A stretch of DNA of 64,000 nucleotides, taken from NCBI GenBank assembly GCA_944548615.1, contig OX155957.1, forward strand, positions 1,366,275 to 1,430,274. Direction: 5' to 3'. The position numbers and the translations under genes are program-made. Below, one piece after another: positions 1-11,290 of this stretch. Numbering within the stretch: the stretch's first letter is position 1; each line of letters begins with the position of its first letter. The notes under the pieces were generated by a model, which ran no database searches, was not told the origin of the DNA, and saw only the letters and a list, made by a program, of their open reading frames with translations. The stretch comes from Micropterix aruncella. Lineage: Eukaryota; Arthropoda; Insecta; Lepidoptera; Micropterigidae.

Positions 1-90
1 TTGTAAAATTTGACATGTTACTCAGTATTGTGAAATGCTTTTATGGAATGAATAAATGATGATGATGATCATGATGATATGTACCTTTCC
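1..90 (+). mobile_element. LINE 3' end with (GAT)n tail
   Basis: The window opens on a short AT-rich segment ending in a GATGATGAT run. Many insect LINE 3' ends finish in such a tail. No coding sequence remains, so the family cannot be named. Confidence 0.35.
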
Positions 91-278
91 TTAACCTATC
101 TCGTATTCTTTTCGTATCCTGTTTTGCTTTCATTATTCGTTTGTTCATTAACGTGTCCGGCCAATTTAGGACAAGTCTCTCCAAAAAATATTTCTATCAT
201 TATTGCTACTTCTGCTTAAAACCTCACGTATAATTTCCATGAATCAAACAAGGAAACTTACATATTTTTAGATGGTTT

Positions 279-886
279 CATTGATTATATGTGTAACTAA
301 ATAGTACGATTTAGCAACCCTTCTGAAACAGCGAAATGCAGGTGGCGCTGATATCATTGACGACCAAACCAATAACAATTTATGTGGCCATCTATTATAA
401 CATTGAAAATAAATGGATTTATATACTGGACAGACTGATTATAAAACCCGATAACTTGACCAATGATAACAATAATAACATTCAATTATTATCGACATCT
501 ACCTCAATATTTACTTAGGCTGATTACATCACAGAAATAATACGGAGAGATTAGAATGTCATGTATTAATCTATACGGACATTAAAGCGTGTAATTATTA
601 TGTATTGAAACCTGTGTACGGAATTAGAAATTATTATTTTTATGTAAATAATATTAAAATAATAATAAGAGCTAATAATTAATAATTTAAAAAAATAATA
701 ATTTAAAAAATCGATTGTTATTATGTTATTAATTTATTTTTATATAGGAGTATAAGAATATATGTAAGAGTATTAATCAATATTTATAGCTTAAGAGTGC
801 CATTCTACACGTTGCGTTTCGTAGTAAAATCCTAGCTGCCATATCGTAGTACGTAGTAGTGAATCTAATACCCTATATAATAAATG
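279..886 (+). mobile_element. TIR element M, copy M1
   Basis: This is a non-coding AT-rich DNA element of about 608 bp. Its left end reads CATTGATTATAT and its right end CCCTATATAATAAATG, which are inverted copies of each other. The interior shares ordered blocks with M copies near 39.5 kb and 49.1 kb, including GCAGGTGGCGCTG near the left and a GCGTTTCGTAGTAAAATCC block near the right. The inverted ends and absence of coding capacity indicate a MITE or non-autonomous DNA transposon. Its transposase superfamily is unknown. Small open frames here are chance. Confidence 0.7.
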
Positions 887-889
887 ATA

Positions 890-2270
890 ATAAGAAGCTC
901 CTCAAATACATACACCAGTTTTCGGAATCTCATCGCAAGTTGGTCTATTTGGTGGTCCCAGCTTAGTTTTGGATTAATTAACTCTTTCTTTTGCATAAAT
1001 GCATGAATGATAAAAAATCTTTTTAATCATTCATGCAAATCATAAAATCAATGCGATCCGAGGAAATCCTTTTTATTACATACACATTCAAATGTAAGAG
1101 CAAAAAATAAATATAATTTACAATCCATAAATTACCGTTATATGCTTCTAAATTTAGACACATATCTGTCTAAGCCCAGGTTAAATTGCTCATAAATTAA
1201 ATGTAAATGTTTGTTTTCTTAATGTGCCAAGTAAAGTGAATTCGTGCCCGCCTTGCTAGGCACTCCTGTGATAAGGCGAGCTGATTTCCTGCGTCCTATT
1301 GACGTGCCACGGTTGTATCAGAAAGAAAAAAAAACAAATAAAATTCTATATATTAACTAAATATTTTATTCTCAGATCATATCATACATATGCGATACCG
1401 CCCTTTTGTCGTATTGGTGGCCGTCGCGCGCATTCATACGAATTTCGTTTTTATTATTGTAATATTGCCCGGCATGACTTAAAAAAAATAAGCCCTATTG
1501 TCTGGTTATTTTATTTCGTTATTTTATTTGATATTATTTTTGTACTGTTAGTTTTTAAATGCATGGCGTAGTTTTAATTTGATTATTTATTATTTTACTG
1601 ATAATTTGAATATTACAATAAAGAATTTTACTACGTATCTTTTCGAGTTATTGACTGTTTCAAATATAATACTCCTTTTTTCATTGCTTATATGTATAGT
1701 TTGAAAATCTAGTAGTTAAATTCTTGACTACCTATGTATGTTCAGTAAAAAGTAGTAACGGGACTTACTACCTTACACAATTATTTTTACACGTCCAAGA
1801 GCAGTTTTTGGCCGTCAATTGGACACGACGAAAATGTAATGTAATGTAATGGAGGTAGGCAAATAATTTCCTATCCAAACTGAAATCTTCACCGATTGAC
1901 GATGTATAGGGGTTTATATCTTATATCTCGATTATTGCCTTTGAGATTGCCATCTTTGCGTATTATTGCGTAAGTTAATTAGTTTCTCCCCACATCTCTC
2001 GAAAGACACGTCTATATTAAGAATTAGAGACAGTATTCGGCTACACGCCAACAGTATCATATTTCGACAGTATCAACTTGCCAAACGAAAATAGGTGCCT
2101 TCCTAAATCTCTACGCAACCATATGATTTTGTCTGTGATGACATAATCTACGCCATATCTCGTTTCTGCTGTCTCAGTTCTATGAATTTCACCTGACAAC
2201 CGGGGATTTAGCGGGCTTATCACATAAATAATTAAGATAAACATTTTCAATCAAATTCAACGTAAGTAAG
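890..2270. other. AT-rich DNA without recognised gene
   Basis: No supported gene is visible. A short 90-codon open frame at 1299-1571 has no recognisable motif and is probably chance. A TGTAATGTAATGTAATG run near 1836-1852 looks like a LINE 3' tail, but no coding part is attached. Confidence 0.5.
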
Positions 2271-2274
2271 GGGA

Positions 2275-3190
2275 ATTCAGTATTCAGTATTCAATTTATT
2301 CATTCAAAATATACAATAAAAGCATGAATTATGAATTAAAGCTAATTATCGCATATTATATTAATATATGTAGTAATATATTAATATATGTAGATATAAA
2401 ACTATTAAAGCAAAAATATTAATTTGACAATAGCGTTGACTAAAGTCGGCTTTACACGGCAGACAAATAAAATTAAAAAAAAAGCTGAATCCATGTACGT
2501 GAGTATATATAAAATAAATAATAATTATAAGAATATTAAAAGTCATCTTAGGCACTCTATACAAAAAATAATCACACAATAGAAAGTATCAAAACAAAAT
2601 TGGAAAAAAACAACGTATATATATAATCTGGTATGTTACGTTAAACATTGTAATCTACATATAAAATATTAAATTCATAACATTATTATTAAACAATAAA
2701 AACTAAAATGAGATACCTGAAAGTTACATATTAATTTTATTCCCATTTGAAAGAAGTGGCTTGCTCAAAAAAAATCCCCCAGCTCATAGAAGGCATGTGT
2801 GGATTGCACATTTTGTTCCATCTTTGTTTCCATATTTCTTATGGAGAGTGGTAGCTGCTTAAAGAGCTTATAGCTCAAATATTCAAAGGACTTTTGTGTC
2901 TGCGTAAGGCATACTTTAGGCATGATAACATCATCACGTCTGCGTGTATTGTGGGAGTGCATATTTCCATTTATATCCCCTTGTTCGTTAATATTTCCTT
3001 GTTCGTTAATATTAGATTTAGCATATAGTAGACATTTTAAAACATATCATTCAGACGCAAAAGTCAGTATTTTGTACTTAATAAAGTATGGTTCGAAGTG
3101 CGTGTCACGGGATACTCCTGCAATTGCTCTCAGTGCACTTTTCTGTAAAATAATATATCTAGTATTCCCAGATCTAGGGTGGGAAGGGTC
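2275..3190 (-). mobile_element. LINE relic, C-terminal RT tail and 3' UTR
   Basis: On the minus strand, 2765-2962 encodes 65 residues that begin with an HNTRRRD block and continue through QKSFEYL and KLFKQLP. This matches the C-terminal tail of jockey/CR1-type LINE polymerases. Further upstream on the same strand, with frame breaks, is a piece like QKSALRAIAG, typical of the thumb region. The rest to about 2275 is 3' UTR ending in GTATTCA repeats. No catalytic core is present, so this is a dead 5'-truncated copy. Confidence 0.65.
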
Positions 3191-3229
3191 AAACAGGGTC
3201 CCTGCCCCCGGAAGTAATTTCAGAGGGTG

Positions 3230-3670
3230 CTAAATTCACGTAACTCAGTGGCTACCAAAATTTGACACAACATTTTGGATCGAGCTGCACAAAATAACAG
3301 CTAGGGCCGCAATTTGACGAACGCTGGTTCAGAGCATGTGAACATTTTTATTGATGGTAATTTAGAACCAAAGATTAATCTTTAAAATCACTATCATGTG
3401 CATATTTCAAAAACCAAGTTACTTTCATTTTTTAAGCAGTCCCGTTTTGGTTGTGGCTCTCTGTCTTTTTGTCTTATGTCAAATTGTGCTTTTTACCTTT
3501 ATCTTATTTATATCTTTATCTTGTTTATCTTTACCTTTGCCTGATGTCTTTTCGGTGGCGGTCAAGAACCAATTGGTAATACTTAATAGTTAATGCATAA
3601 TATTAATAATAATGACGGTTAAAAAATGTTTACATTTCCATTAAATAAATAGAGTAATAGATAACTCAAT
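3230..3670. other. No gene recognised
   Basis: This stretch holds AT-rich and mixed sequence with no motif I can assign. A 65-codon hydrophobic frame at 3396-3593 has no family signature. Confidence 0.4.
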
Positions 3671-3675
3671 GCCGT

Positions 3676-3691
3676 ACTAAGATTTGGCAGT
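3676..3691. repeat. Target-site duplication of SINE c1, left
   Basis: This 16 bp sequence is repeated exactly at 4237-4252, immediately on the other side of the element. Confidence 0.85.
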
Positions 3692-4236
3692 AGCGCAGTG
3701 TCGACTATAGCGGAACATAGAAGACTTAAAGACAAGATGATCTACCGTCTAGCTCTGCCAACAAGCCCGTTAGACTACCAGTTTTGGTAGGATATTTACG
3801 TCTAGAGTTAACCTTCAGGATACCTCCGTCCTCGCGACTGGTTACATGTCCGAAGTCGCTTACGCGGCCTCTACCTGTTGTCATTACAGCGGTAATTCAA
3901 TTTAAGTTTATCGTGGACCTGGGCATTCCTTGTCCGTATTGCCAAGCAGGATCGAGTGGCCCAAGGTCATTTCAAGACAATAGGTCAACATTCACCCCCG
4001 CTGCTTAGGAAACAGTATATTTCCATAGTCATCAGACCCCTTCAGCAATTAGTCAGAATGCACGACCGTTTGGCGTCACCGAACGGTGAGCAAACCGTCC
4101 AGTGTCGCCGGGATAGTCTTACCCGGATAGCCTTCCGCACGAGAAGGCTTCTGAATAGGAGCTGAATCGTGAGTTGAGCCGATTCGAGAACAAAATGGAT
4201 CTTGTGGCCCAAGCTGCACGATGCCGTTAGGTAACA
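3692..4236 (-). mobile_element. GC-rich SINE copy c1 (head B)
   Basis: The copy is bracketed by an exact 16 bp direct repeat, ACTAAGATTTGGCAGT, at 3676-3691 and 4237-4252. Read on the minus strand, the 5' end carries an A-box-like TGCAGCTTGGG and a B-box-like GATTCAGCTCC (4158-4168). The body matches other head-B copies near 34.3, 37.0 and 57.0 kb. The segment just inside the 3' end is internally deleted compared with other copies. Long direct repeats of this type indicate target-primed reverse transcription. Confidence 0.8.
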
Positions 4237-4527
4237 ACTAAGATTTGGCAGTCAGCATTTTACTTAGAAACAAAAGAAGGGTAGGTAGCATTCATAGTTT
4301 CAAACATTCATTATTCTTCTCTCGTTTTCAATATGACGGCGTTCGTGATATGACAGTATGGCGGCCCACTATAGATGACACTCTTAACAAGCATATACGC
4401 TATCTCAAAATAAAATAATAATATAATATGTAGAACAAATTTGGCCTCAGAAATACTCTCAAAGGTTACGTAGAGCAGCTTTCTCGCTTCAACCTTAAAG
4501 ACTTAAAAACACGTAGGACTATAACTG

Positions 4528-4541
4528 ATATAACGTGTCTC
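4528..4541. repeat. Target-site duplication of SINE c2, left
   Basis: This 14 bp sequence recurs exactly at 5211-5224 on the other side of the element. Confidence 0.85.
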
Positions 4542-5210
4542 ATGGGAGCTAACGGGCCCATGATGAGGTGGCCACGATGACCCATGTGTTCAGGGTCGGT
4601 CACACTCACGTGTCAACACCCATCCGATGGCCTCCACGCATGGGGTGCGGACCTGGGTAGGACACTGGGTCAACCAGTCTCCCCTGGGAATCAAACCTCT
4701 GGCGCTCCTGGACGGTCTGCGCACCGAGCGGCGCAAGCCAATCGATTGTGCTCTCCGACTAACAGTCGGGGGAGTCTGGGAACTGTATTGTTTTCTATAG
4801 AGCGGGGGTGGTTGTGTACCTTATGGCGACTGCTCTTGAATTGACCATTGGCCATCCGATCCTGGGTGAACAGCCGGGCAAAGGACGCCTTGGTCCGCGA
4901 TAGATTCGGTTTACTCCGTTTCACCGCTTCATAAGGGAAAGGACCGCGCAAGCGACCTCGAACTCGGAACCAATCGAGAGACCGGAGAAATCTGGTCACA
5001 ATTGGAAGTAAGGGCGCGAGTGTCTCGAGCCGATGGGAAGTAACTCCTGGCTATCTCGCGGTAAGGAGTTGGTCTCTTACGGGTTGTGGCGTAGCTAGAC
5101 GTCGGATTTGTAATGTCCAAAGTATTCTACGCTCACTGCACGGTCGATAGAACGATGAATCGTTAAAACGTCCTGCGGTGACGGGTTCGCCCGTTGTGGT
5201 TGACATCTCA
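4542..5210 (+). mobile_element. GC-rich SINE copy c2 (head A)
   Basis: This is a nearly full-length copy of about 669 bp flanked by an exact 14 bp duplication, ATATAACGTGTCTC, at 4528-4541 and 5211-5224. It starts GGGAGCTAACGGGCCC and has an A-box-like TGATGAGGTGG followed by a B-box-like GTGTCAACACC. It ends with the hairpin ACGGGTTCGCCCGT (near 5191-5204) and a short GTTGACATCTCA end, with no poly(A). All short open frames on both strands are by-products of its GC-rich sequence. Confidence 0.85.
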
Positions 5211-5224
5211 ATATAACGTGTCTC

Positions 5225-5830
5225 CATAAGCTTTTGCACAATCGACTAGACAGCCCAGCTAGTCTAGAAAAAGTTCAATTTCGTGTGCCACCGCGACTAA
5301 CGAGAAGCTCTCAAACATTTTCGGTTGTCGCTTGTAATAACAACTTCGGGTCGAATAGACCTCTTACCAGAATGTGTCGCGTTTTTGATAAATCGTGTAA
5401 AGGATTAGATATATTTTATAATTCCATTAATTTAATAAAAGACTCGATCACACCTAGCCTATCTCCTACTTCTTAAAATTTCACTAACTGCCATCCTAAT
5501 GTACTGTATTATATGATTATTATATTAGAACATACTATTGTATTATATCATTATCCAATTACTCATACTTCAATTTTGCTCTAACCAAATAAAATTATTA
5601 ACAACTTATTTAATTATTACTTTTTTAACCCTTTTATTATTATTAGCTTATTACATTTTTTTTTCTACTATCAACGTGTTCATGTTATTTCTGTTAATTT
5701 GTAACGCAAGCATTGCAAACTATTCATAGGATAGTAAATTTGTTTCGTTTGAATATGTTTTTAAAATACTAGTATCATATATTTACTATCTGTAAGTTTG
5801 CTATAAAATAAAATAAAATAAAATAATGAC
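5225..5830. other. AT-rich DNA, no gene recognised
   Basis: The first part encodes a short piece resembling a LINE polymerase tail (5234-5476, plus strand), but the motif is too weak to call. The rest is AT-rich and ends in an AAAAT run. Confidence 0.35.
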
Positions 5831-6252
5831 AAACGATTTTTTAAATCATAACTCTTATTATTTGAATATTATTTACAAAAAAAAAACATGTGGTATACAG
5901 GTTTCAATGTGAAATAATTAGGCACATTTAAAGTTCAGATAGACTACTAGATGGCATGCTATCTCTCTGTTTTATTTCTGTGATGTAATCAGCCTTATAT
6001 ATATAAATGTGATAAATAACACTAATAATTAAATGCTATTTTTGTTATCATTGGCTAAATTATTGGGTTTTTATAATTAATCAGATCTTTATATAAAAAA
6101 CATCCATTATCAATGTTATTATAGATAGCCAAATACATTACTATTAGGTTGGCCAGAAAATGCTATCAGCGCTACCTGCATGTTGCCGTCGCACAAGGGT
6201 TGCCAAAACGTACAATGACGTTGATCAATCAAATGCCATATATAATCAATTA
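5830..6252 (-). mobile_element. TIR element M, copy M2
   Basis: The minus strand starts at 6252 with ATTGATTATATATGGCATT, the M terminal repeat. The GCAACATGCAGGTAGCGCTG block and the AGGCTGATTACATCACAGAAA block follow in M order. The far end is lost near 5830. Confidence 0.65.
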
Positions 6253-6269
6253 TACTAAATTATTATTAT

Positions 6270-6790
6270 TCAAATTGTGTCAGAAAGGTAAGATACGCCG
6301 TCTATCGCCCCCTGCCTCGACCACGTGTCCTGGCGAGCGTCGTCGCAATGCGAGAAGACATAAAACGTGCCAGAAAGAAACGACACGATGCCCAGCAGCA
6401 TGGTTTCCGTTCTCGCGGTCAGCTCCTGTATGAAAACAATTTTCGTATTCTTTGGATGGTGTTCCTAAAGACAACGCGGGGCTATTTGTTGGGTGTGACG
6501 TAGGCACACCTGGTATGAGGGCTGTAGGCCGCGCACGACGCGGACGACCGCTAGTGGGATTACCGGTGGAAAGATTTCCAGCGGCGAGATTATAACTTCC
6601 GTCGCCAACTTCACTCGGCTGTCATTACTCGGGCTGTCCGCCCTCGCTTCTCTCCCGGCCATTGTTGGCCAACAGAAAGCGCCGCCCGGCGCAAAAGACG
6701 CCGGACAAAACCGTGACCGATGCACGGGGACCGCTTACACAAGCGTCATTGCTGGAGAGAGTCACCGGTGAAGCGTTGTAGTTCGAGATC
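6270..6790. other. GC-rich stretch of unknown origin
   Basis: About 500 bp is much richer in GC than the flanks. Both strands have open frames of 75-95 codons that are basic and show no family motif. It sits between an M copy and a LINE tail. It may be a remnant of a LINE ORF1 or of a gag-like gene, but nothing in the sequence establishes that. Confidence 0.3.
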
Positions 6791-7019
6791 CAGCGACAAA
6801 AAAGTGCAATAGTTTTGGAAAACCTGACACTTTTAGATTCTTTACCCCTTAGATATTCCATTCTTTTACCCCTTAGATATTGCACAAAAGTCGATTTAAA
6901 GATTATCATGCGAAAGCCGTATCGTTATCCTTCGGAAAATCTTTTCAATGAATATAATGTTTTAGATACTAGGCAACTATAATTAAAAACATCACTATCA
7001 TATATAAGGTTCAATCAAA

Positions 7020-7852
7020 AAAATATTTTTTCACAAAAAGCCCTATCAACGAGGTTTTCCGAAGATAATAATATGATAGTACCCAGAAGGTATACTACTT
7101 TTGGTCAGCGAACCTATACATTCATTGCCCCAAGGTTTTTTAATGCTCTCCCTGGCGACATAAAATCAGCACAAAATAAGACCTACTGTAAAAGGCTGCT
7201 TAGAACCTGGCTTGTAAAAGAGGGAAGACAAGGAATTTTAAAAATACTGGACATTATAATCTAACCCAGACATTTGAATATTTTGAATCTTATATTGTAT
7301 TATGTTATATTATTATTATTATTTTATTTATTATTATTATTATTATTTTGTTTTAACGTATATTAAGAGATAATTTGTTTTAGTTTTAACACTATTTTAT
7401 CTTAGTTGTAAGTAAAATGCAGGACTATTTTTGTTTAAATTCTTATTCTAATTTTTACTATTTTAAATTGTTTTGTTTTTCTTTCTGATTTGAATTTATT
7501 TGCTGTCATTTTAATTTTCTACTTCTAACTTTAATTTAATTATTTAATTTAAGTATTTAGTCATTTTTAATATTGTTTTGCAATTCCATTATTTTGTGCA
7601 TACATGCAATTCCATTATGCCATTTTTATAAACACGGTATTTGTGCAAGCACATTCAAAAATAAATGTTTACCTTAGAACAGGTCCCGGCCTAGTTAGGT
7701 CACGTTGCCACTAGACTATGCAATGTATTTTTTTTTTCTGCTTTTGACTCAATTTTGAAAGTATTTCTATGCATAATTCCTACGCTGAAATTGTTTACTG
7801 TTATTTTTAATATTTGCATTAATTATATAAATAATAAATAATAAATAAATAA
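7020..7852 (+). mobile_element. LINE relic, C-terminus and 3' UTR
   Basis: The plus strand at 7073-7264 encodes 63 residues with FGQRTYTFIAPRFFNALP and LLRTWLV, followed by a stop. This pattern closes many CR1/jockey-like LINE polymerases. A sister copy with the same FGQR-FIAPR pattern lies at 52,675-52,935. An AT-rich 3' UTR follows and ends in an ATAA run near 7825-7852. The copy is strongly 5' truncated. Confidence 0.65.
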
Positions 7853-7940
7853 TCAGACAGTGTTTTGGCCATAGAATGCCGGGGTAAAGTCAGCAGGCCA
7901 GATTCCGGGACACCTGGCGCTCGCGTACTAGGAAAGGTGT
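7853..7940 (+). repeat. Inverted repeat arm, left
   Basis: These 88 bp are repeated in inverted orientation at 8569-8656 with about nine-tenths identity. They share GACACCTGGCGCT and GGCCATAGAATGCCGGGGTA. The arms flank a LINE relic of the K family. Confidence 0.75.
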
Positions 7941-8014
7941 GATCGGGTGTTTCGAGTTTTTATTGCATCCACTGTCTTCTGATAAGTTTTCAGCTTTACC
8001 GAAACAATACAATA

Positions 8015-8555
8015 CAATACAATCAACTACTCCAGTAGATAGGCATTCCTACACTTGGATGCGTCACAAAATTAAGTGCTATAAATTTATTTAATAAAAA
8101 CATAACTATCATGATAGTTGTCATGGCTGTAATATTATATTCAATATTACCTACACACAAATAATCAAAATATACTAATGTGATTTAGGAGTCAGGGAAA
8201 ATAATATATTAAAATAGAAATGCAAATTCTATGTAGAATAATCAAAAATATATATTTTATTGTCAATCCAGCAATATGCCTTCGTATTTTTTTTAAATGA
8301 ATAGATGTATAATAAATTATATGAAAATTAAAATGTCAGCTATCATAATACCATTATGTTAAAAACTTTACGCATTTCATTAATCATCAACATGGAAAAT
8401 AAACTCAGAATTTTCAAACTCTTTTATACCATAAATTGGTTTTCTTACCAAATTATGTATAATTATCTTTTTAAATTGGTCCTCTCAAAGGCTTTTTATT
8501 TGCTCTGGAATCTTATTATTGTGGGTAGTAAAATTAAATTACACACTTTGTAGGT
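8015..8555 (-). mobile_element. LINE K relic, C-terminus and 3' UTR
   Basis: The minus strand resembles the 3' end of the element at 42.3-44.8 kb. Shared blocks include the CAGTAGATAGGCATTCCTACACTTGGATGCGTC region at the 3' end (quoted here only by its role) and a TTTAAATTGGTCCTCTC block in the C-terminal coding part. The 3' tail here is CAATA repeats rather than the TTTCAA repeats of the larger copy. The coding part is decayed. Confidence 0.65.
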
Positions 8556-8568
8556 ACTAATTAAATTA

Positions 8569-8656
8569 CACCTTTACTAGTACTCCAGCGCCAGGTGTCC
8601 TGGAATCTGGCCTGCTGACTGTACCCCGGCATTCTATGGCCAAAATACTGTCTGAT
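8569..8656 (-). repeat. Inverted repeat arm, right
   Basis: This is the inverted partner of 7853-7940. Together the two arms enclose about 630 bp of mainly LINE K sequence. Confidence 0.75.
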
Positions 8657-8984
8657 CTTAAAAAAAAAACAGAACTCTTGCAGTTTTTTGTCGCTGGCTC
8701 TTGAACTATTGGTAGTCCTTATTGGGACGACTTGAGACAGCGAGGTACTCCTCCTAAGAGTGCCCCTTGTGTAGCTGCTGTGCCAGCCCCTGTGGAGCTG
8801 CTTCCTGGCCGATGTCGTCTGAACTATCATACATACTGACTTGAATGATAAATATCCCTGGCGTTAGTATACCTTACTTATATTTCTGTCCCACTTTTAA
8901 TATCTTCTTTCTATTTCCAGTATCATTTACTTAATTGAACAATTCAAATTAGTGTTTTTCCCAAAATTCATGGCAAAAAATGTA

Positions 8985-9095
8985 TTATTGTTATACAGAG
9001 TGAGTTTTTAGTTACCGGCATCCTTGAAGGGGGTTAATTAGTACAATAAAGTAAGCAAGTTTTGATAGATTTTTTGGGAAAATTTATATTTTTTA
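8985..9095 (+). repeat. Dispersed repeat G, copy 1
   Basis: The block with GAGTTTTTAGTTA, GGGGGT and AAGCAAGTTTTGATA recurs near 50.2 kb (plus) and 55.2-55.4 kb (minus). It is non-coding and of unknown class. Confidence 0.45.
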
Positions 9096-9129
9096 CACGG
9101 AACAAGCTGCCTAAGAGTAACTAGAGCTT

Positions 9130-9797
9130 TCGACTACAACGAGCGAACCCGTCACCTCAGGAAGTTTTAACAATATTAGATCGTTTTGTCTCCTATGAGT
9201 TGAGAGCAGAAGACTTGGGACAAAACAGTCCACCGTCTAGTTACGCCACACGCCCGTAAGAGACCAACGCCCTACCACGAGATAACAAGGTGGCCGATCA
9301 CCCAGCGGGTGGACACTCGCGCCCTTACTACCAGTTCCAACCAATTAATCCGGTCTCCCGACTGGTTACAGGTTCGAGGTCGCTTGCGCGGTCCTTTTGC
9401 ACACGTAGTAGTGAAACGGTGTCTACCGAATCTATCTCGGACCACGGCATCCTTTTCTTGGCTCTCCACTTGGGATCGAGTAGCCGATTGGTCGCTTCAA
9501 GAGCAGCTGCCGTAAAGTAAACACCAACCCCGGCTCTATAAGAGACAGTACTGTTTTCAAACTCTCCCGGCTGTCGGTCAGAATGCACAATCGATTGGCT
9601 GACGCCGTACGGTGCGCAAACCGTTCAGGAGCGCCCGAAGGTTGGATCCTAGGAAAAACTGGCCAGCCCACATAGTTCTTACCCTGGCTCGCACTTCTAC
9701 GAGGAGGCCGCCGGATGGGTGTTGATCCGTGAGTTTAACCGACCCTGAACAAATGGGTCCATGTGGCCAAACTGCAACAGGGCCCATTAGCCCTCAA
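9130..9797 (-). mobile_element. GC-rich SINE copy c3 (head A)
   Basis: This is a near full-length copy read on the minus strand. Its 5' end at about 9797 reads GGGCTAATGGGCCC. An A-box-like TGTTGCAGTTTGG and a B-box-like GGATCAACACC follow, and both fit the tRNA consensus better than in other copies. The 3' end has the ACGGGTTCGCTCGT hairpin. A possible 8 bp duplication, GAGTAACT, lies at 9115-9122 and 9806-9813. Confidence 0.75.
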
Positions 9798-10157
9798 AAG
9801 CCGAGGAGTAACTGTCGCGAGTAATTCGCTCGTTTGATACTTCTCTATATACACACAGCGTAGGTGAAATAAATGTGGGCACACAATTGGCGAACGTAGC
9901 CGACGCGACCCTTCTTCTAAGACACGCTTCAACACAAAAGAAAATACGTCGCCTGTAATAACTTTCACTTAAGATGCCAGTCAGGTTTCTGTGCAATTGA
10001 TTGATCACTATTGTGGGCTTCAGGCGCAGATTCAGTGTGTAAGTATTGTTCTCAGAATCTCTCCTCTTCGTCTTCTTTTTTAGCCTTAAACCTAGGTAAC
10101 TAAAAAAAACAAAAATAATTTTACCAGTCGTAATAGTAAAACGGAAATTGCCAGAAC

Positions 10158-10215
10158 AATACAATACAATGCAATTAATTCTACTCAGTAGGTAGGCATT
10201 ACTTCACATTATGGT
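10158..10215 (-). mobile_element. LINE K 3'-end fragment
   Basis: A CAATACAATACAATG run followed by CTCAGTAGGTAGGCATTAC matches the 3' terminus of the K family. Only about 60 bp remain. Confidence 0.5.
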
Positions 10216-10240
10216 TATTTAAAATATATATTTTTATATT

Positions 10241-11290
10241 GTGTATTATTATATCAACAACACTGAAATAAAATATGTTAACGAATATACACACCTTGGA
10301 CAGATAATATCACCACAAGACCTCACATCAAAAGATATAAATAACAAAGTTCAAAGTTTATTTATTCCAAAAAAACCCGGCGAAGGTATGGAACTTACAA
10401 TTAATAAATACATTTTTAATAATATTCATGTTTTAAACATATCATTATCTGGCAAAAATAAAATTGAATCACGTTAGAAATCTGAAGGTCAATAAACTAT
10501 ACAAAATCAACCATTACATTTTCTAAATATTAAAAAGAGCATTAAGAAATATCAAAAACTAGAAATACCAAATCCAAAAAAAAATAAAAAAAATAATAGA
10601 AAGGCAAATCCATTGAATGATCTCGCAAATAAATAAATCAATAATAATAATAATAATCAAGGAGTCTAATTTGGAAAGAATCAAATAATAATCAGAGTAA
10701 AAATATGAAAATACCACCAATAATTCCTAAATCATGATACATAATCAGTAAGTAAATTGTCTATAAAATGAAGTGTTCAGAAAAGGATTAAAATGGAAGT
10801 TAAAAAAAATTAAAAATAAAAAATAAATAAAATAAACAAGTAGTCAATTGTGAATATAAAATGTCAAAAGTCCGTGCCATATAGACATTATTGCAATAAA
10901 CATTCCTTGGTATGTTTTTTAAATAGTGCATATGTTTTTATATTTTTTAATTCCTCTGGTAACCTGTTATAAAATGTTATGCTTCTGTATTGAAATGTCC
11001 TTTGAAATTGTGATGTTGCAGGTATAGAATTATGAGTATACATCGAACAGAAAACAACTAGCATGGAAAAGATATTGGACTCTTAAAGAAATTTTCAGAA
11101 ACCCTTAGATACCACTCAAAGCTAAGAAAAAAATATTTGATTCATGCATTTTATCCGCCATGACTTATGGGTGTCAAACATGGAGCCTAACGAAACAACA
11201 TATTATTATACGCATACTTGAGACCTGTCAACACAGTATGGAGCGAAGCATGCTGAAAGTCAAGTTAAAGACAAAATAAAACTAGAAAAA
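10241..11290 (+). mobile_element. RTE-clade LINE relic, split in two
   Basis: The plus strand at 10,241-10,352 encodes EIKYVNEYTHLGQII, the segment just after the RT catalytic core in RTE elements. The frame then stops at a foreign insert (10,353-11,036). It resumes at 11,037 with AWKRYWTLKEIF, FDSCILSAMTYGCQTWSLTK and HSMERSMLKVKLK, in the order expected of the RTE thumb and C-terminal region. Catalytic motifs are absent. A piece of the same family lies on the minus strand at 50,535-50,860. Confidence 0.8.
10353..11036 (-). mobile_element. 5'-truncated LINE nested in the RTE relic
   Basis: The minus strand near 10,888-11,010 encodes FYNRLPEELKNIK and LFKKHTKECLLQ, then a stop. This is a CR1/jockey-like polymerase C-terminus. 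About 540 bp of AT-rich 3' UTR extends to 10,353. The insert interrupts the RTE reading frame cleanly, so it is younger than that element. Confidence 0.75.

Noticed and set aside
1299..1571. 90-codon frame as a small gene
   Set aside because: It lacks any motif, splice or promoter support and lies in AT-rich DNA.
4542..5210. GC-rich repeat as an LTR or ribosomal RNA fragment
   Set aside because: No TG...CA ends, no internal coding region and no rRNA signature; duplications of 14-17 bp do not fit LTR elements.
5185..5210. Hammerhead ribozyme at the SINE 3' end
   Set aside because: A CTGA-like string and a stem are present, but the conserved GAAA strand of a hammerhead core is not.
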